DNA of 64,000 bases from contig NC_063160.1 in the NCBI RefSeq assembly GCF_020921035.1, positions 22,417,595 through 22,481,594 on the forward strand. Direction: 5' to 3'. The stretch comes from Rhodamnia argentea (lineage: Eukaryota > Streptophyta > Magnoliopsida > Myrtales > Myrtaceae). The notes beneath the pieces are model-generated. The model saw only the letters and a list, made by a program, of their open reading frames with translations. It was not told the DNA's origin and made no database searches. The position numbers were made by a program, and so were the translations under genes. Of the stretch, positions 42,701-55,725 are shown piece by piece (position 1 is the stretch's first letter; each line of letters opens with the position of its first letter).

Positions 42701-44511
42701 CTATAATGAAAAAGCGGCCTTCTAGAAACATAAATGTGCAGAACTTCTGGCTGTATATATTTGGGATGATCTTCAATGCTATCGCGATAGTCATCCAAGA
42801 TTTTGATGCAGTTGCAAACAAGTAATCTAACCTTCCTTTATGCATCTATGTCTAAGATTGCACCTTTGAATGAGACCTTGACATAGTTGAAGAATAGTTT
42901 TCTGGTGCGCTCTACCGTTGAAGTGCTGCAGTACCGATGCTTCATTGAAAATAGTTGCTTTCCTCTTTGAACTTCCAGGGGCTTTTTCCATGGATATTCT
43001 TTGATTACAACTCTCATGATTCTCAACCATGCACTGAGGTGCGTAATTTTTTGGTATTAAAGCTTTGCTTCTCATAGCAGACTATTAACTGTGAATTGAT
43101 CAAACAAAATTTTAAGCTCACTCTGCCATTTTTGCGGAGTGTCATTTGTTCATATGTTATTGCTATTGTTGTGTCAACCTTTTCTGATTTTAGTCTTAGC
43201 ATTTTTCTGTCTGTTTTCTGATATCACAAACCAAAATAGGACAATTTGTTTTCTTTCTCTTTTTGCATGGATGCACAGGTGACTCAATATTATTTGAAGC
43301 CAGATATGGTTAAACCTTCTCTTCTTCGAGTTAAATTGATCTACAGTTCTTATTCTTGTTGTGCGTAAACAGTGGCATTGCTGTGTCTATGGTGATGAAG
43401 TACGCAGACAATATTGTGAAGGTAAGACATCTTTTGCATTTGGCATCAAAGAGTGAAACATTATACCAAATTAGGATCCAGTGTGGTATACTATGTTTCT
43501 TCTATCTCAACATTTTGTACATTTCATATTTCACTTTGAGGCTACATTTTAAGTGCCTAATATGCCTGTAATATTTGCCATGAAATGGTAAATTGACTTG
43601 TAACTTGAGCAAACTCTTTAATAGTCCCCCACATCAGTAAAAGTGTATAAGCCTCAGAGGCCTTGCTTGTCCATAATCTGGTGTTTTTCTGCCAAAGGAA
43701 ATCAAGCAATGCTACTCTATCGCCAGATTCTTTAGACACGTCGCCTTGATTTTATGTCCCAAAAAGCTAGGATTGAGGTTGTTCGCTATGTTTATGCCTT
43801 TTATATGACATAATCACTAAATGATTAGGATGATGGTTGTTGGTTTTCATAGGTCATAATAAGTGGACTGGAAACGACTGACACTCTTCTGTGCTTATTT
43901 TGGAGAGTTCCTACTAAATTTTATAAATTTCAAATGAGCAGGTATATTCTACTTCAGTGGCAATGCTTCTGACAGCCGTTGTTTCTGTGTTTCTCTTTGG
44001 GTTTCATCTGTCCCTTGCCTTCTTCCTTGGTTCAACGTAAGATTCTATTATGCTTCTCTATTCATGTCTCATTTCTTACTCGTCACATTTTGAACTGTAC
44101 TTTTCTCCATTCTCCAATCGCCAAACATTACAAATCTGCTGGCTTTGTTAGCATAGTCGGTGGTTGAGAAGGATCATATGGTGAATAAAACTCTTGACAA
44201 TGCATTTTCTGCTACTGTTTGCACCAGCATATGTAAAGACACTCACAAAAGGGATCTGCTATGGTCCCATGCTAAAAAGCCATGGCATGGTATCTTGCTT
44301 CAGAATAGTAATTTCTCCTATATGGGTAGTAATTTAGTGTTAGCAATCTTCATTTTGGAGGTAGTAACAATGACACAGGACCGAGGAAATCCCCATCTTA
44401 TAGGATGAACCTGGGTGATTCTTCAGTTAATGTCCTAATTGTTCTCTGTATATTTGCAGAGTTGTCTCTGTCTCAGTGTACTTGCACTCCATTGGGAAGC
44501 TGCGAAGATAG
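39760..44511 (+). CDS. Nucleotide-sugar transporter, CMP-sialic acid transporter-like (SLC35A type)
   Basis: Fifteen exons join in phase to give 354 aa: 39760-39786, 40284-40347, 40492-40555, 40658-40769, 40901-40980, 41325-41400, 41502-41602, 41905-41976, 42261-42309, 42433-42474, 42700-42821, 42979-43038, 43373-43421, 43942-44036 and 44460-44511. The N-terminus MEYRKLKDQDKDGD with VESLRGKAIS is cytosolic. About ten helices follow, with family words SIVTLALTILTSSQ, LKNLNIISTGVLYRIILKR, GCTTAQLNS, FAGVYTEAIMKKRPSRNINV and GIAVSMVMKYADNIVKVYST, and a lysine/arginine end KLRR. These mark the plant CMP-sialic acid transporter-like group of Golgi or ER nucleotide-sugar antiporters. Plants make little or no sialic acid, so the real substrate (CMP-Kdo, UDP-sugars or others) is open. 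Several donors (GTCCGT, GTGCGA, GTTACT) are weak but keep phase. Confidence 0.9.
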
Positions 44512-46915
44512 TAAGTTATGTCTTCTCTGTCCACCGAACAACATCGTGCTCTACGGCTTCTCCTGCAGTTCTTCCTTTCGATGATTATTCATTCCTTCAT
44601 TGATATTGAATCATACGGTCAAAGAATCAGATTAACCAGAGCAAAGATCACCTCCTGTAACTCTCATATGTGTGCAGAGTAGAAGTGTAGAAAGAACAGT
44701 TATTTTTCAAGTGTTGCTTCTTGGGCAAGTAAGATATCGGTCGGCTTCCAATTTGTTTGGTTATTAAAGCTGTACCTATAAGGCCTTGATCTATTGTGAC
44801 ATATACAGTATAATCGGATATGCTGGCCACCCGGCACTGACGGTGTTAACCTCCGATTGAGCAAAAATTAGGCAATCTGAGCGTTAAGAGAAGTTCAGAA
44901 GCAAAAAGATCTCTTGATAACGCACTTCTTTTCTGTTCTGGCTTCTCGCACCAGCCTTATAACAGCGGTAGCCGCGCTGTGGCTGTGCCTGTTTGCTTTT
45001 TCATTTTAGAACTAAAAATCTTACTCAGATCCTATCATATCGATCATTGTCCAATAGAATCCTAATTTATAAAGCACTTCCAACACATTTAAAACATAAT
45101 AAGAAAGGTTATTTATGCATCGTTTAATATATTTATTTTCGTTTATTGATTAGCGATATAATCATTTAATTTGTTTTTAGTTTATCTAAACATCTCTTAA
45201 TCGAAAGCAATGTTTGGTTACGTCTTATAATATTATTTTTAATTCTTTGTCATGTCTAACTTTTTTTGGTCGGAGGCAACATTTAAATTTAATGAGCAAT
45301 TAGTACACAATATATTATTCATCGTGTACATATTTAATGGAGAAAATGAAAGGAAGTAGAACGGTTGTGTGAATTTTAGCGTGACGCATAATAAAGCCTA
45401 AACGAATATATACACTTCGGTAATTACATAAATCTATCACTTACAACATGAACTTCACATTTAAAAAAGGAAACATAGCTTTGAAAAAAAACCTTCTCTT
45501 TTGAGTGGTCTTGAAGGTAGTTTTAAGAAAGCTTGATCAATTTCGCTATGAAGCAGAAGAAAACACACGTTCTAAAAAAGAAAGAGATCTGCCATTGGGG
45601 CCAAAATAGTTTTCCGGGAAGAATTCTAACAAAAGTCCTAAATTTATTATAATTATGTAAAATTCAATCATAAGCTTTTTTTTTTTTTTTGGTCAATTCA
45701 ATTCTAAATCTTTTACGTTCATGCCAATTCAGTCCATTTGGCCAATTTTGATTGGAAATCACTAACATTGCATGATTGATGCTAATGTAGATAATTTTTA
45801 ATTGTGTCTTAATTTTTTCCAGTTTTATTTTTTTTTTTTTCTCTTTCTCCTTTCTTCTTCCCTTTCTTCTACCTCCAGTCGGCCGGTTTACAATCTTTTT
45901 AATAATATTTTAATATTTCTTAATCTTTTAATTTATTTTTTAATATTTGCTTTTCTTTTTTTTTTTTTTTTTGGTAAGGTATTTGCTTTTCTTTTTCTCT
46001 CCTTTCTCTCTTTTTTTTTTTTTTTTTAACTTCATTCTTTCTCCTGTCGATGGTTAACATACAGCGACCGGCAAAGGGGCAAAGAGGTTGGGCACGAGGT
46101 GCGGGCAAGGTCGAGCCTCGCCATGGCTAGGCGAGGTTGACCTTGCCGGCCCGCCCTTGCTTTTGGGCGATCGTCAAACCTCAGCAACCGGCCGAAGGAA
46201 AAAGGAAGTAAAAAACAAAGATAAAAATAAATAAGTAAATAATTGAAAAATACTAAAATACTAATTAAAATTATTCATGTCGGCGCCGACCATGGGCCGC
46301 GCTATGTAGGATGGCTGGCATCCATGCCAGCGACTTCCAATCAAAATTAACCGGATGAACTGAATTGGTACAAATACAAAAGGTTTATAATTGAATTGGC
46401 CAAAAAAAAATTAGGACTAAATATGCAAAATTACAATATGTTCAAGATTTTTTTTATAATTCTCTCTCCAAAGGGTGAAAAACTTTTCTTCTTCAAAATG
46501 AAAAATAAATTCTGTTTACTAAAATGCCTTCGCCTCCTTACGAAGTCACCATATGCTAGTTAATAGAAAGCAGCATATTTTAAAGGAGAGGGAGAGCACC
46601 ACATTGAAGGGTTGACAATCCGGCCTAGAAGATTCTGCTTCACAAGAAGATGGCAGGAATGTGGCATTGCATTGTTAAAGCCTTTGTGCTTCCTTCACTT
46701 GATTCTCGAGAAATAACATTTAGCACCCTTTGCTTGAACAAAGCACATCATAGGACTACGAACTTCATCAACTCTGTTGATGTGACACCAATGTACAAGA
46801 ATAATGCCAATCTAGAGACAAAGTTCCCCAAATTACCAATATATAGCTGCGGTTTCAAATGGCAGAACATCTTTGTTCCGGCTTCATCTCCCCCCTGCGC
46901 CTTCATTTGAATGCC
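44512..46915. other. Spacer with long-inverted-repeat element
   Basis: The start holds the transporter's 3' flank. AT-rich sequence follows, then a MITE-like element at about 45620-46450 that includes long T-runs. No gene was recognised. Confidence 0.45.
45620..46450. mobile_element. Long-inverted-terminal element, GC-rich core (copy 2)
   Basis: The left arm reads CAATTCAATTCTAAATCTTT, then CCAATTCAGTCCATTTGGCC and AATTTTGATTGGAAATCAC. The right arm reverse-complements to the same order: CAATTCAATTATAAACCTTT, CCAATTCAGTTCATCCGG, and TTAATTTTGATTGGAAGTCG. The arms are at least 150 bp. The core (about 46070-46200) is GC-rich with GGCGAGGTTGACCTTGCCGG, and long pyrimidine tracts lie between. 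No coding capacity. It belongs with the elements at 13.5 and 57.9 kb. Confidence 0.7.
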
Positions 46916-48572
46916 TCATTTCTTCGCCTTTGCAAACCGGAGGCATCTATATTTCTCACCACTCACAGTGATTTCAAGAGCTCCATCTTGATTGTCTTGA
47001 GATGCGGTACCCATCAGAACGCTTTTCTCTTTCTCGAGGTTTTCTTTCTCCATCTTCAGTCTTGCTTCTTGTCGGGCAATTTCTGCCTGAAATAGATAAT
47101 GCGTTAAAGCTCGAAGATATTGCTCCTCTCTTTACACAAGGCAGAAAGAAAAACAGATCGAGCACGCTATTATACTGCAACCTAACCTCAAAAGAAAGTG
47201 ACAGGCAAGCTATCAGACAAACTCAAAGACCAATTTTTTTTGGGCTGAAAAACTCCAAAAAAGAAATACATTAAATGAGCATCAAGTATAAAATTTTGTA
47301 TACTGCCAGTAAGAATCTACAAATAGCTTCATGTATGATGTTGAGAAACAGAGGTGACTGATTCGAGCCTAATAGCAGGTCAATGCAGAAGCCAATTTCA
47401 GAGCAGGAGCCCATATGAGATCGATGAACCAACAGACTTGTTAGCAAACATTAGAAAACTTGAAATAAACTATCCACGACTTGATGGTCCAGCAACTTGC
47501 ACAGACATTACTTTCATGAAGCTGTTTGTACCAAGATATTGAATTAACAGGAAAAGAAAACACAGCTTGCTGCTGACAGCAGATTGGTATTTCCTTAAAT
47601 GGAGACCTCAAATATTGGCAGTGTCTATATTCTTAGGATTGGATACCTCTCTGAATGTGGAATGACGTATAAGTGTTTGAACTTGAACAATCCTCCTCAC
47701 AAGACACCATCGTCCTAGCAATGTGGCAGATGAAATGAAACACTCTAGATGAGATATGGGGAGATACTTCTATACCCTTCATCCTTATAGCTTTTCAGGC
47801 GTCTGAAGGCTCTATGCTTTGATGTGGCAATGATTAAGTTGTAGGAAGCACCCAGCAGAGCTCAGACAAAATAGAAATAACAGAGTGGAGTTGATAGACC
47901 ATTCTTTTTTTTTTTGGTCAGATAGTTGATAGACCATTCATAATCAAACTAACCAACCCCATTTACCCATTGGAGTAAGAAGTAGCATGGACCCCATAAA
48001 CAGCAAGGATAAAATGGATGCTCAGCAGTTTGAGTACAATGGACGGTGTAAAGAAACCACACTATCGATATTTACTTGCTCAGACTGCAGTACAACTTTT
48101 GCAGTAATTTGCTGGGAACTCATGATGCGAAACAAATATAAATCTCGCCCAGTTCATGTTAATCAGTCATGCAAACTATAGTACTAATAGGGATCACAGA
48201 TGAACCAGCATCTGCTTCCATCTTCTTCTTCTGAGGAATAATGCAAGTGGCAATCTCATTATGGCATCGTCACAATGTATTAATACTTACCACAAAAGAC
48301 TAAATCACCGGTTTACTAATCTTGTTAGTAGAAGGTTGCTTGCAATCACAGTCCATCAATGACAAGCTACAGAGGGTGATGCTATGGGTTACCTCACGAC
48401 GAGAAAGCTCGGCCTTCCAAGCAGCCTCACGCTCGGCAACCTCGCGCTCGCGTTCCTCGATGTAACTCTGCATCTCCCTCTCCTTCATGATGCGGTCCTG
48501 AATGTCCGCATCCAGGGCTTCCTTCAGCTCCTGCACAAACTTGTCCACCACGGCCTTTATTCTCAGAGACAT
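46916..48572 (-). CDS. Small coiled-coil protein of unknown function, 116 aa
   Basis: Two exons on the - strand, 48572-48393 and 47086-46916, join in phase 0 across a 1.3-kb intron (GAG|GTAACC donor, TTTCAG acceptor). The protein starts MSLRIKAVVDKFVQELKEAL. It runs as one charged helix rich in Glu, Arg and Lys (IMKEREMQSYIEEREREV, then AEIARQEARLKMEKENLEKE), predicting a coiled coil over residues about 10-85. It ends GALEITVSGEKYRCLRFAKAKK. I recall similar short conserved plant proteins without an assigned function. No domain, signal or membrane segment was recognised. The short downstream exon is supported by the continued heptad-like pattern and by a compact stop 57 codons in. Confidence 0.75.
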
Positions 48573-50155
48573 ATCTCTCCTAAGCTTATATACGAACGCG
48601 AAATCCCAACCAAATCGTTCCCTCGAATATCAGCGGCGGGGGCGAGTCGCTCCGATTCAGACACTGCAAAGGCAGACAGAAACCACGGACAAAGATAAAG
48701 GAATGGAGGAGTCCTAATAAAACCTTCAACCAAGACAAGATTCAATCTGAGCAGAAGAAAGTGAAAAAAACGGACGCTACGAATCCGCCTCGAATCAAAT
48801 CAACCCCGGTGGCAACCATGTAGGCTCGACATGATCATCCCAATCACGAGTTCACGCACCGGGAGCGCAAGAGGGGAGTACGAAGAACACCGGCAGCAAG
48901 GAAAGATTACCGCGGCTCGCTTCTGACCAAGATTGACACGAAAATGCGGCGATCGACAGCAGAGGACATACCTTTTACCTATAGTTCTTCAAACAACGAG
49001 GAACCGCTGTAACCGGGATGAGACGGTGGAGCTCATGGTGGGGGTTAACAACCGATGCGATGAGAAGACGAAGAAGAAGAAGCGGAGATGGAGATTCACT
49101 GGAAATTGGAGCGGCTTGTTGCTAAGAGGCGCTCCCCATTTCGGCCATATCGAAGCAAAAGGAACACCACCCCAGTCCACACAGACACGCACGCACACAG
49201 AAAGAATTGCGTGAACAAGGAGAAACGAACTTTGCAAAGCCAATTTTGCTTTGCTAAAGCTAAAGCTGCTCCTACAATTTTCTACTCCATTCGTAAATTT
49301 TGGAAATTTAAAAAAAAATAAAAAAGGAATTATGAAAGGTTTTATATGGTTTCTACCATTTTAAGTACTTTGCGGCTAAAAAATTGTAAACGCTCTCGAA
49401 TATTTGAAAATCCAACGTGATCCGATTTCAATAATCAGAAAACCGATTCAGCGTAAACATGTCCGAATTTGCTTTTAGATGGTTTTAAATTCAGAATATG
49501 TTTTCAGATTTCAAAAATCGATTTCTATGGGCAAATTTTCAAACTAACGAATTTTCTCATTTTGCGAATACAGAGAAGCAATTTTGCTAATTGTGAATCA
49601 GTCAATTCCATGCCCTTAAACAAAAAAAGAAAAAGAAAAATCATGCCCTTAAACTCGGAGCAAGTCCCCTGTTACCCCATCGTATTGATTGTCGGAGTCG
49701 CGATGCCCCTAACAGATGCACGCGACCAGAGATCACAATTTCCTAATACCTGCTGCGCACATTCGCGAGTAATCCTCGCTTGAAACGGCGGCCGTATGAC
49801 AAGAGCCGACTGGAGACGGGCAAATCAGAAATTTTCCACGATAAAATTAGACCGAAACAGAAACGCTATTGCTCTTTTCGCAGGGTCTGTATCATACGCT
49901 GTGCATTCCATCATTTAACAAATTAACAAGAAAGCACTGCCCCAAGAAGGCCTGTTGAAGTTATCCTACGAGATGCGGCATCATACATGGTTGCCAACCC
50001 CTTCTCAGCGCACATACATGTCAGGCCCTGAATACTCGGGTCCCTGATGGGTTTGGTTGCCGACATATTCCCTCGATTTTATTCGGCTTATCACATTACA
50101 ACACGAGAGAGAATCAGGGACCTGGCAATTTATCCGACTGTTGGAGATTCACAGC
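48573..50155. other. Spacer between coiled-coil gene and aminoacylase gene
   Basis: The first 600 bases are probably leader and promoter of the coiled-coil gene. The rest is AT-rich spacer and the 3' flank of the aminoacylase gene. The short + strand open frames here show no recognisable similarity. Confidence 0.4.
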
Positions 50156-53100
50156 TTATAGCTCGTCTTTGAAGCTTCCATCTCCCGATGATCCGGTGTA
50201 TGATGCGTAGGCTTTAATTATGGAATCGTAGATTTCAACTCCTTTCAAATACTCGGTCTTGCTGAGGAACTGCAAACACGGGAATCAATCAGCACCATAA
50301 AGATACCGCCAGCAAGGTAAAAAGATGGAGACTTGAGAAAAAAGCTCAAATGATATACTTCACCTCATTATGGTCATGAAGCAGAATAGGAGTATTAGCC
50401 ATGGGCGAGAAGCCAATTGCTGGCAAACCCAGATCCCGAAAGTAGCGAGCATCTGTCGAAGCAGGAAAGATCTCGGGATTCCCAAGTTTTCCATTAGCCT
50501 TTTTGACAGCCTCTTCCAGCAATGACCACCAGGGATTAGAGCTGTCTGTAGCAGTAAGGATTGGATTTCCCAATTTGTCGTGCGGAGAAACCTTATGCTT
50601 GAACTGCCCAAAACTCAGAAATCGGTTAGACTATATACTCTTAGTATAATCATCCCCAGCAAGCCAATGTGCATAAGTGGAAATACAGATTAAAGCATCA
50701 GTAAATGCAAGATAAAGAGTGCTTCAAAGCAGGAACATGCTGGTGCTCTACCACTCAACCAGCAACACATGGGTTCAGCGGGCCTCATTTGTAACCGACC
50801 TCTCAGGAACTCGTGACTGACAAACTCAAACTGAAAGAGCAGTGACTGGTCATGATTAAATAACTTCATACTGAAATTGCCATTTAAGGCCATAGCAATC
50901 CTCATATCCGGACATAAAACCGTCCGCCCAATGTGGAATTTGTGCATAATAACATCAAAATTACAATGCATAGCTTGCAAAGATGTTTCTAAGTACTTCA
51001 AAAGATATCTAAACCTTTGTGCTGTAATATAAAGGACATTAAGGTTTCAAGAGATTCAAGGCCCCTATTACTATTCCTCTCATCATCTCACCACACAATA
51101 TGCATAGTGATATCATGCATTCTTGCCATTCTTAACATCGTAAACTATTTGCAAACGTTTTTTCATTTGCAAGAGTACAGGTACCATGCTGATCAACATC
51201 ACTTTGAGGAAGAGGGGACTAGTCTCTTCTTTTAGAAGCAATATCGATTTTTTTTTTTCCCCGAAAGCCATCGATTTTTGTAATTGGCAAAAAAAGCAAA
51301 CCCTGTAAAGGTTGTTCCACACACACAATCCAATCGGAAAGTTTATTGCAGTAGATATACTAATAATGACTGTAAGCGAATTTTTTAGCTTCCACGAGTA
51401 TAGAGATGTTACTAAGAGAAAACTGTTAAGTGACCACTACCTCAAATGTCATATTGCGTGAGATAGGTGCCCATTCTTCTTCTATCCTTTTCATTAAAGC
51501 TTGTTGATCAGCAGTTGGTGGGACCCTGACATCAAAACCTGCTTCAGCTTCCGATGGCTGTAAGTTCATGACAAAACCCTGGCAGGGGAGTACAAAGAAA
51601 AGCAAAGAAAAGTATGTATCAGGTTTAGTCCTCAATTGGAGCACATGTCAAGCCAAGTGACACCTACACCTTCTATAATAAGTACACATAAGGCATATTG
51701 TTGAATGTCGAATTGTTTACCAAAGTCAGCTAAGAATGTCACTCGGACAACTTATCATTCTAACGAACATTAACCTTTTCTCTGTGATCCTATCTATGGG
51801 CAATAGCAGCGAGCCAACAAGTACAATCAAACAGAGTCATGGAAAAATGTTTTGTAGGATCTTAGATGACACCACAGAAGAACAAATAGCAGCACACAGG
51901 CAACGTGATGTCCACGCACTTTCTATGGGACCAGGAGTAATTTTCATGGTCTTTCCAATGAAAATGAGGGATAGGACATGAGAATTCTTTTATAATGAAG
52001 AGACTAATGGTAATAAATACAGCCGAAAAATGTTAAGCGTGTATAGTATTTATCAGAAATTGGACTTAAAATTGCATTTGCGAGTGTTAATGCAGCATCA
52101 AGTGATCTTGCCAAATTGATTTGAGAGACAAACTGACTAATGACACCTATTCATCGAAGTAATAAGCTCTGGTGCTCGTGATAGAGAAAGGAACTTACAG
52201 TGGGAGATGGAGTGCCAGCCTTGAGGGACACCATATTAACTGAAATAACCTCTCCTTCAGCCTTCAAACCTGCTTTCACCATATCGAACTGTGAAGCCCT
52301 AAACCTCCTGACACTCTCGATGCTTTTCAGCAAGTTCTCCATTGCGGTATTATCATACAACTTCGCACCATGTCCAGGTGCTCCAGTTGCCTTGATCACC
52401 AGCCACCACGGGCATCTCTCTCCATAAAATGCCCGATAATATTCCGTCGGTGATGCCAACCCTAAATTCGAAAAATCGACACATGCTTCATATTTTCACA
52501 CCCCGGTGAAGGCAAGAACTCGATATGCAGTAAAGTGTACATTATTTTTCCATCCACTCCGAGTATGCACCGAGTAACTTATCTCTCTCGGAAAGGTTTT
52601 GTTCGCGGATGTCCTAATATCACTTGCTATGTCTAATCCAACATGGTAACCTATGTTCCGAGGTATTACGCTGAGTAAAGTATACGGATTCTATCGGATC
52701 AAAAAATTCAACAGTTAAAAATTAATCACCTTTACTTGGCCCGAAATAAGAAAACTACCTTACGAGTTACAGATAGCTCAAACGGTGTCCTGAAGTCAAC
52801 GGTCTAGATTTTTCTATTTACAGATCCCCTGTTGATTTCAACACATGACTTTCGCCCCGACGAAAAAATTATAGGATGATAAGCTCGAACACGAAAATCA
52901 ATTTACCTTCGTCAAGAACAATGCCAACGTTCATATCCCTGAACTCATCGGACGCCGCGAGCTTGGCGGCACCGTCGTGCCCGCCAATCTCCTCGTCGGG
53001 CACGAACGAGAGATAGACGTCCCGGACCGGCGCGAACCCCGAGCGCTTGAGCCTTCGGATCGCCTCCAGGTACTGCATCCCCACGCATTTCATATCCTGC

Positions 53101-53507
53101 GAGCCGCGGGCGTAAATCCGGCCCTCGGCGTCGGCGCGGGCGGCGAACGGGGGGTGGGACCACTTGTCTTCCTCGGCCGGCTGGACGTCGGTGTGCGAGT
53201 TGAGCAGCACGGAGGGGAGGGAGGGATCGGAACCGGGCCACTTGAGGAGGACCACGGGCTTGCCCGGGACGAACTCGATGGCTCGGCCCTCGAGCGAGAG
53301 GGACTTGGCCTCGGAGAGGAGGAAATCGGTGGATTGAGGGTAGTCAGGGTTTGGCTGGGCGGTGTTGATTCGGAGGTAGCGTTGGAATCTGGCGACGATC
53401 GAGGAGTCGTCGTCGCCGTCGCCGGCAGCGGCGGAGTTAGGGGGTGAGACGAGCAGTATGAGTGCGAGGAGAGAGAGGACGCGGAGGCTTCTGCGATTGA
53501 GCTCCAT
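50156..53507 (-). CDS. ACY1: Aminoacylase-1-like M20 metallopeptidase, with signal peptide and C-terminal KDEL
   Basis: Five exons on the - strand (53507-52907, 52461-52199, 51578-51441, 50603-50364, 50269-50156) join in phase to give 451 aa. Residues about 8-28 form a hydrophobic signal segment (LRVLSLLALILLVSPPNSAAA). Zinc-ligand and catalytic motifs of the M20 family are visible: SHTDVQP with H105 and D107, RGSQDMK with D138, and PDEEIGG with the Glu pair at 172-173. PGHGAKLYDNTAMENLL in the dimer/lid part, SPTGFVMNLQPSEAE, FPASTDARYFRDLG and LLHDHNE complete the family signature. Aminoacylase-1 hydrolyses N-acetyl-amino acids to free amino acids. The protein ends in SFKDEL, a canonical ER-retrieval signal, so an ER-lumen location is predicted together with the signal peptide. 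Start 53507 is chosen over the in-frame ATG at 53609 because the signal peptide must be N-terminal. Confidence 0.93.
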
Positions 53508-55725
53508 GGTCGAAGATGAGAGTCGGCGCACACTGGTGTCTGGAGGGGAGCTGCGGGTCCTTACCTTTTCTGAGCAGGAGAGGTGCGATCCGCTGCGGGG
53601 AGGGTGCACCGTAGGTTATCGAACGAGCGACACAGGGTCTTGTTTCTTTTTTTACCAAGTGATTTTGACATCGTCATCCTTTAAGGTCTTGTGTTTATAC
53701 ATTTCACTTTCGATTAATCGGTCACCTCATACATCATCATCCTGCGATGTATCCTCGTACAAAATATGTCCTCCCAATAATTAATTTGACAAAAGCTTTT
53801 AATTTTGCCCATCCAATATATCTTGCGATTGCGGTAAAAAAAAAAAAACGAATACATTTTGCGATGAGCGATAATCATGCTTATGACAAGACAAAAAAAA
53901 AAATTGAGCCTCGTTCGTCCGTCAAGCCACAGCTTTAGCTTTGTCCCCGTCACGCCATTGCCGTCCCCTCGCCATCTTCCATGCTCGATCCCATCGCCAC
54001 CTATTCTCAACCCCTCAGTCCTTATCTCTTTCTCCCTTCGCGCACTTCTAGTAAATAGGATTCTCTTTACAAAATTATGATTTATTGCGATAATTACCTA
54101 AACTAGGAATTACTCGAGAAATTCTACATTCAAAGTTTTCTTTTTTCTGTTAAGTGGACTTTCGTTTATCTTGCATCGGATGTGTTTGGTTGGGGTTTGA
54201 AAATGAGTTTTGAGCAAATACAAATGTCTTTAACCTAAGCGATTTTGGAAAAATGCAAATGATATTTGATAAAAAAAGAATTGAATTGCAACTTTTTTTT
54301 TTGTCAGAGAATTGCAACTTTGCTGTGTTTGGCAAAAAAAACATTTGTAAAGGGTTTTTGGCTGCATATATCTTTTTTTTCTATTTCTTTTTTATTTTTA
54401 TTTTTTCAAAAAAAATCAAAACCCTTCGTCGGCTGACGAAGGGCTCCTACTGCAGGCAAGCCGGATCTGATGCCGGCGGCCATCGAGTGGGGTCGCACGA
54501 CCCGAGGCGGCCTTGGTCGCCCTTCACAGGCCCCACCTAAAGAAGAAGATGAACAATAACTACAGTTTCACTTTTAAAATAGGTGAGTAATTAATTTCAT
54601 TAATGGGGCCTTCAGCATTTCGAAAATACTGAAAGCTCAATGCTGGTCTATACCAGCATTGTGCTTCATCCTTCCCAAGGCAAGCATTTGGCCTAATATC
54701 CATTGAAAATACTTGTCAAACACCCCAACATTTTTTAAGGGACTTTGGAGGCCCAAAACCCGTTGAAAAAGCAAAACCAAATGTATCCATAATATCATTG
54801 CCATAAGTTCAATATTTATGGCATACACAAACAAAAAAATAAATCATAAGTACCCTCGTCGTCTTATATATTGATCCCTAGATCAAGCTAGAGTTTCGAA
54901 CGAAGCCGCCAAGGCTATCTTTAGTAGTCAAGATAAAATTTAGGATTTTATTCTATGTCCGGTGCATGCTCAAGGCATGATGAAGTCGGATATAAGAGGG
55001 ATATAGTTGGGATAAAATTATCCCACAAAGAAGGTGGGATAAAGGCGAATAAGATTTTTAATATCCAAAAGCAAGTTTCTCGAACAACAAAGTTTTAAAT
55101 AAATAAAATAAAAATAATATTTCAATTCTAGTAAAAAAATAAAAATAGCAACAAATCCGTTTTTTTATTTCTACACCGTGTCCGTCTCTTTAATAGATAT
55201 AACCATTAAGTGCGTCGGAGATTTTGGCTCACTCCGATAATTATTCATACTAGGAAACGATGCGAGTATCGTCCCCTAGACGGTTCACAAGCTCTGTAGC
55301 CACGGATTAAATCTCATACAGATGTTCATAGACTGCAAATGATTCATAGAACAAGGTCCACATCTTGCCCTCTTGGACCGTCGCATAAATCCAAGAAGGT
55401 TACGTTAATTTCTTCTGCTCGTTATTCCCATTTTGCCCTCGCTGCCCCGGCTTTGACTGCCGCGTCGACCAGCTTCCATATTTAAAAATATTTCGTGGGA
55501 TTCTCGTATCTCCCTCTCTAAAATCTCTCACAAAATCAAGTAAAAAAGGAAAAAATAAAATAAAATAAAAATACAAATATCGCTCTAAAACCCACACCTC
55601 CAGGAGTCGCTTAAACCCATTTCCACAGAGAGAAAGAGAGAGAGAGAGTGTGTTTGAATAGGAAGTCAAGCGCCCACCGCCGAGAGAAGGAGGCCGAGAA
55701 CGCCGGAGAGAGGAGGCGGAGGCAA
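53508..55725. other. Spacer with MITE-like element
   Basis: The left end is the aminoacylase promoter and leader. An inverted-repeat element lies at about 54180-54800. The right end has AT-rich sequence, then a GA run (about 55627-55648) in the leader of the next gene. No further gene was seen. Confidence 0.4.
54180..54800. mobile_element. MITE-like element with GC-rich core
   Basis: The left end reads ATGTGTTTGGTTGGGGTTT near 54180. The right end (about 54780-54795) reverse-complements to ATACATTTGGTTTTGCTTTT, an imperfect inverted terminus. The centre (about 54420-54540) holds a perfect short hairpin CCTTCGTCGGCTGACGAAGG and a GC-rich block. No coding capacity. Its terminal words differ from the 13.5/45.6/57.9-kb family, so it is listed apart. 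Confidence 0.45.
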
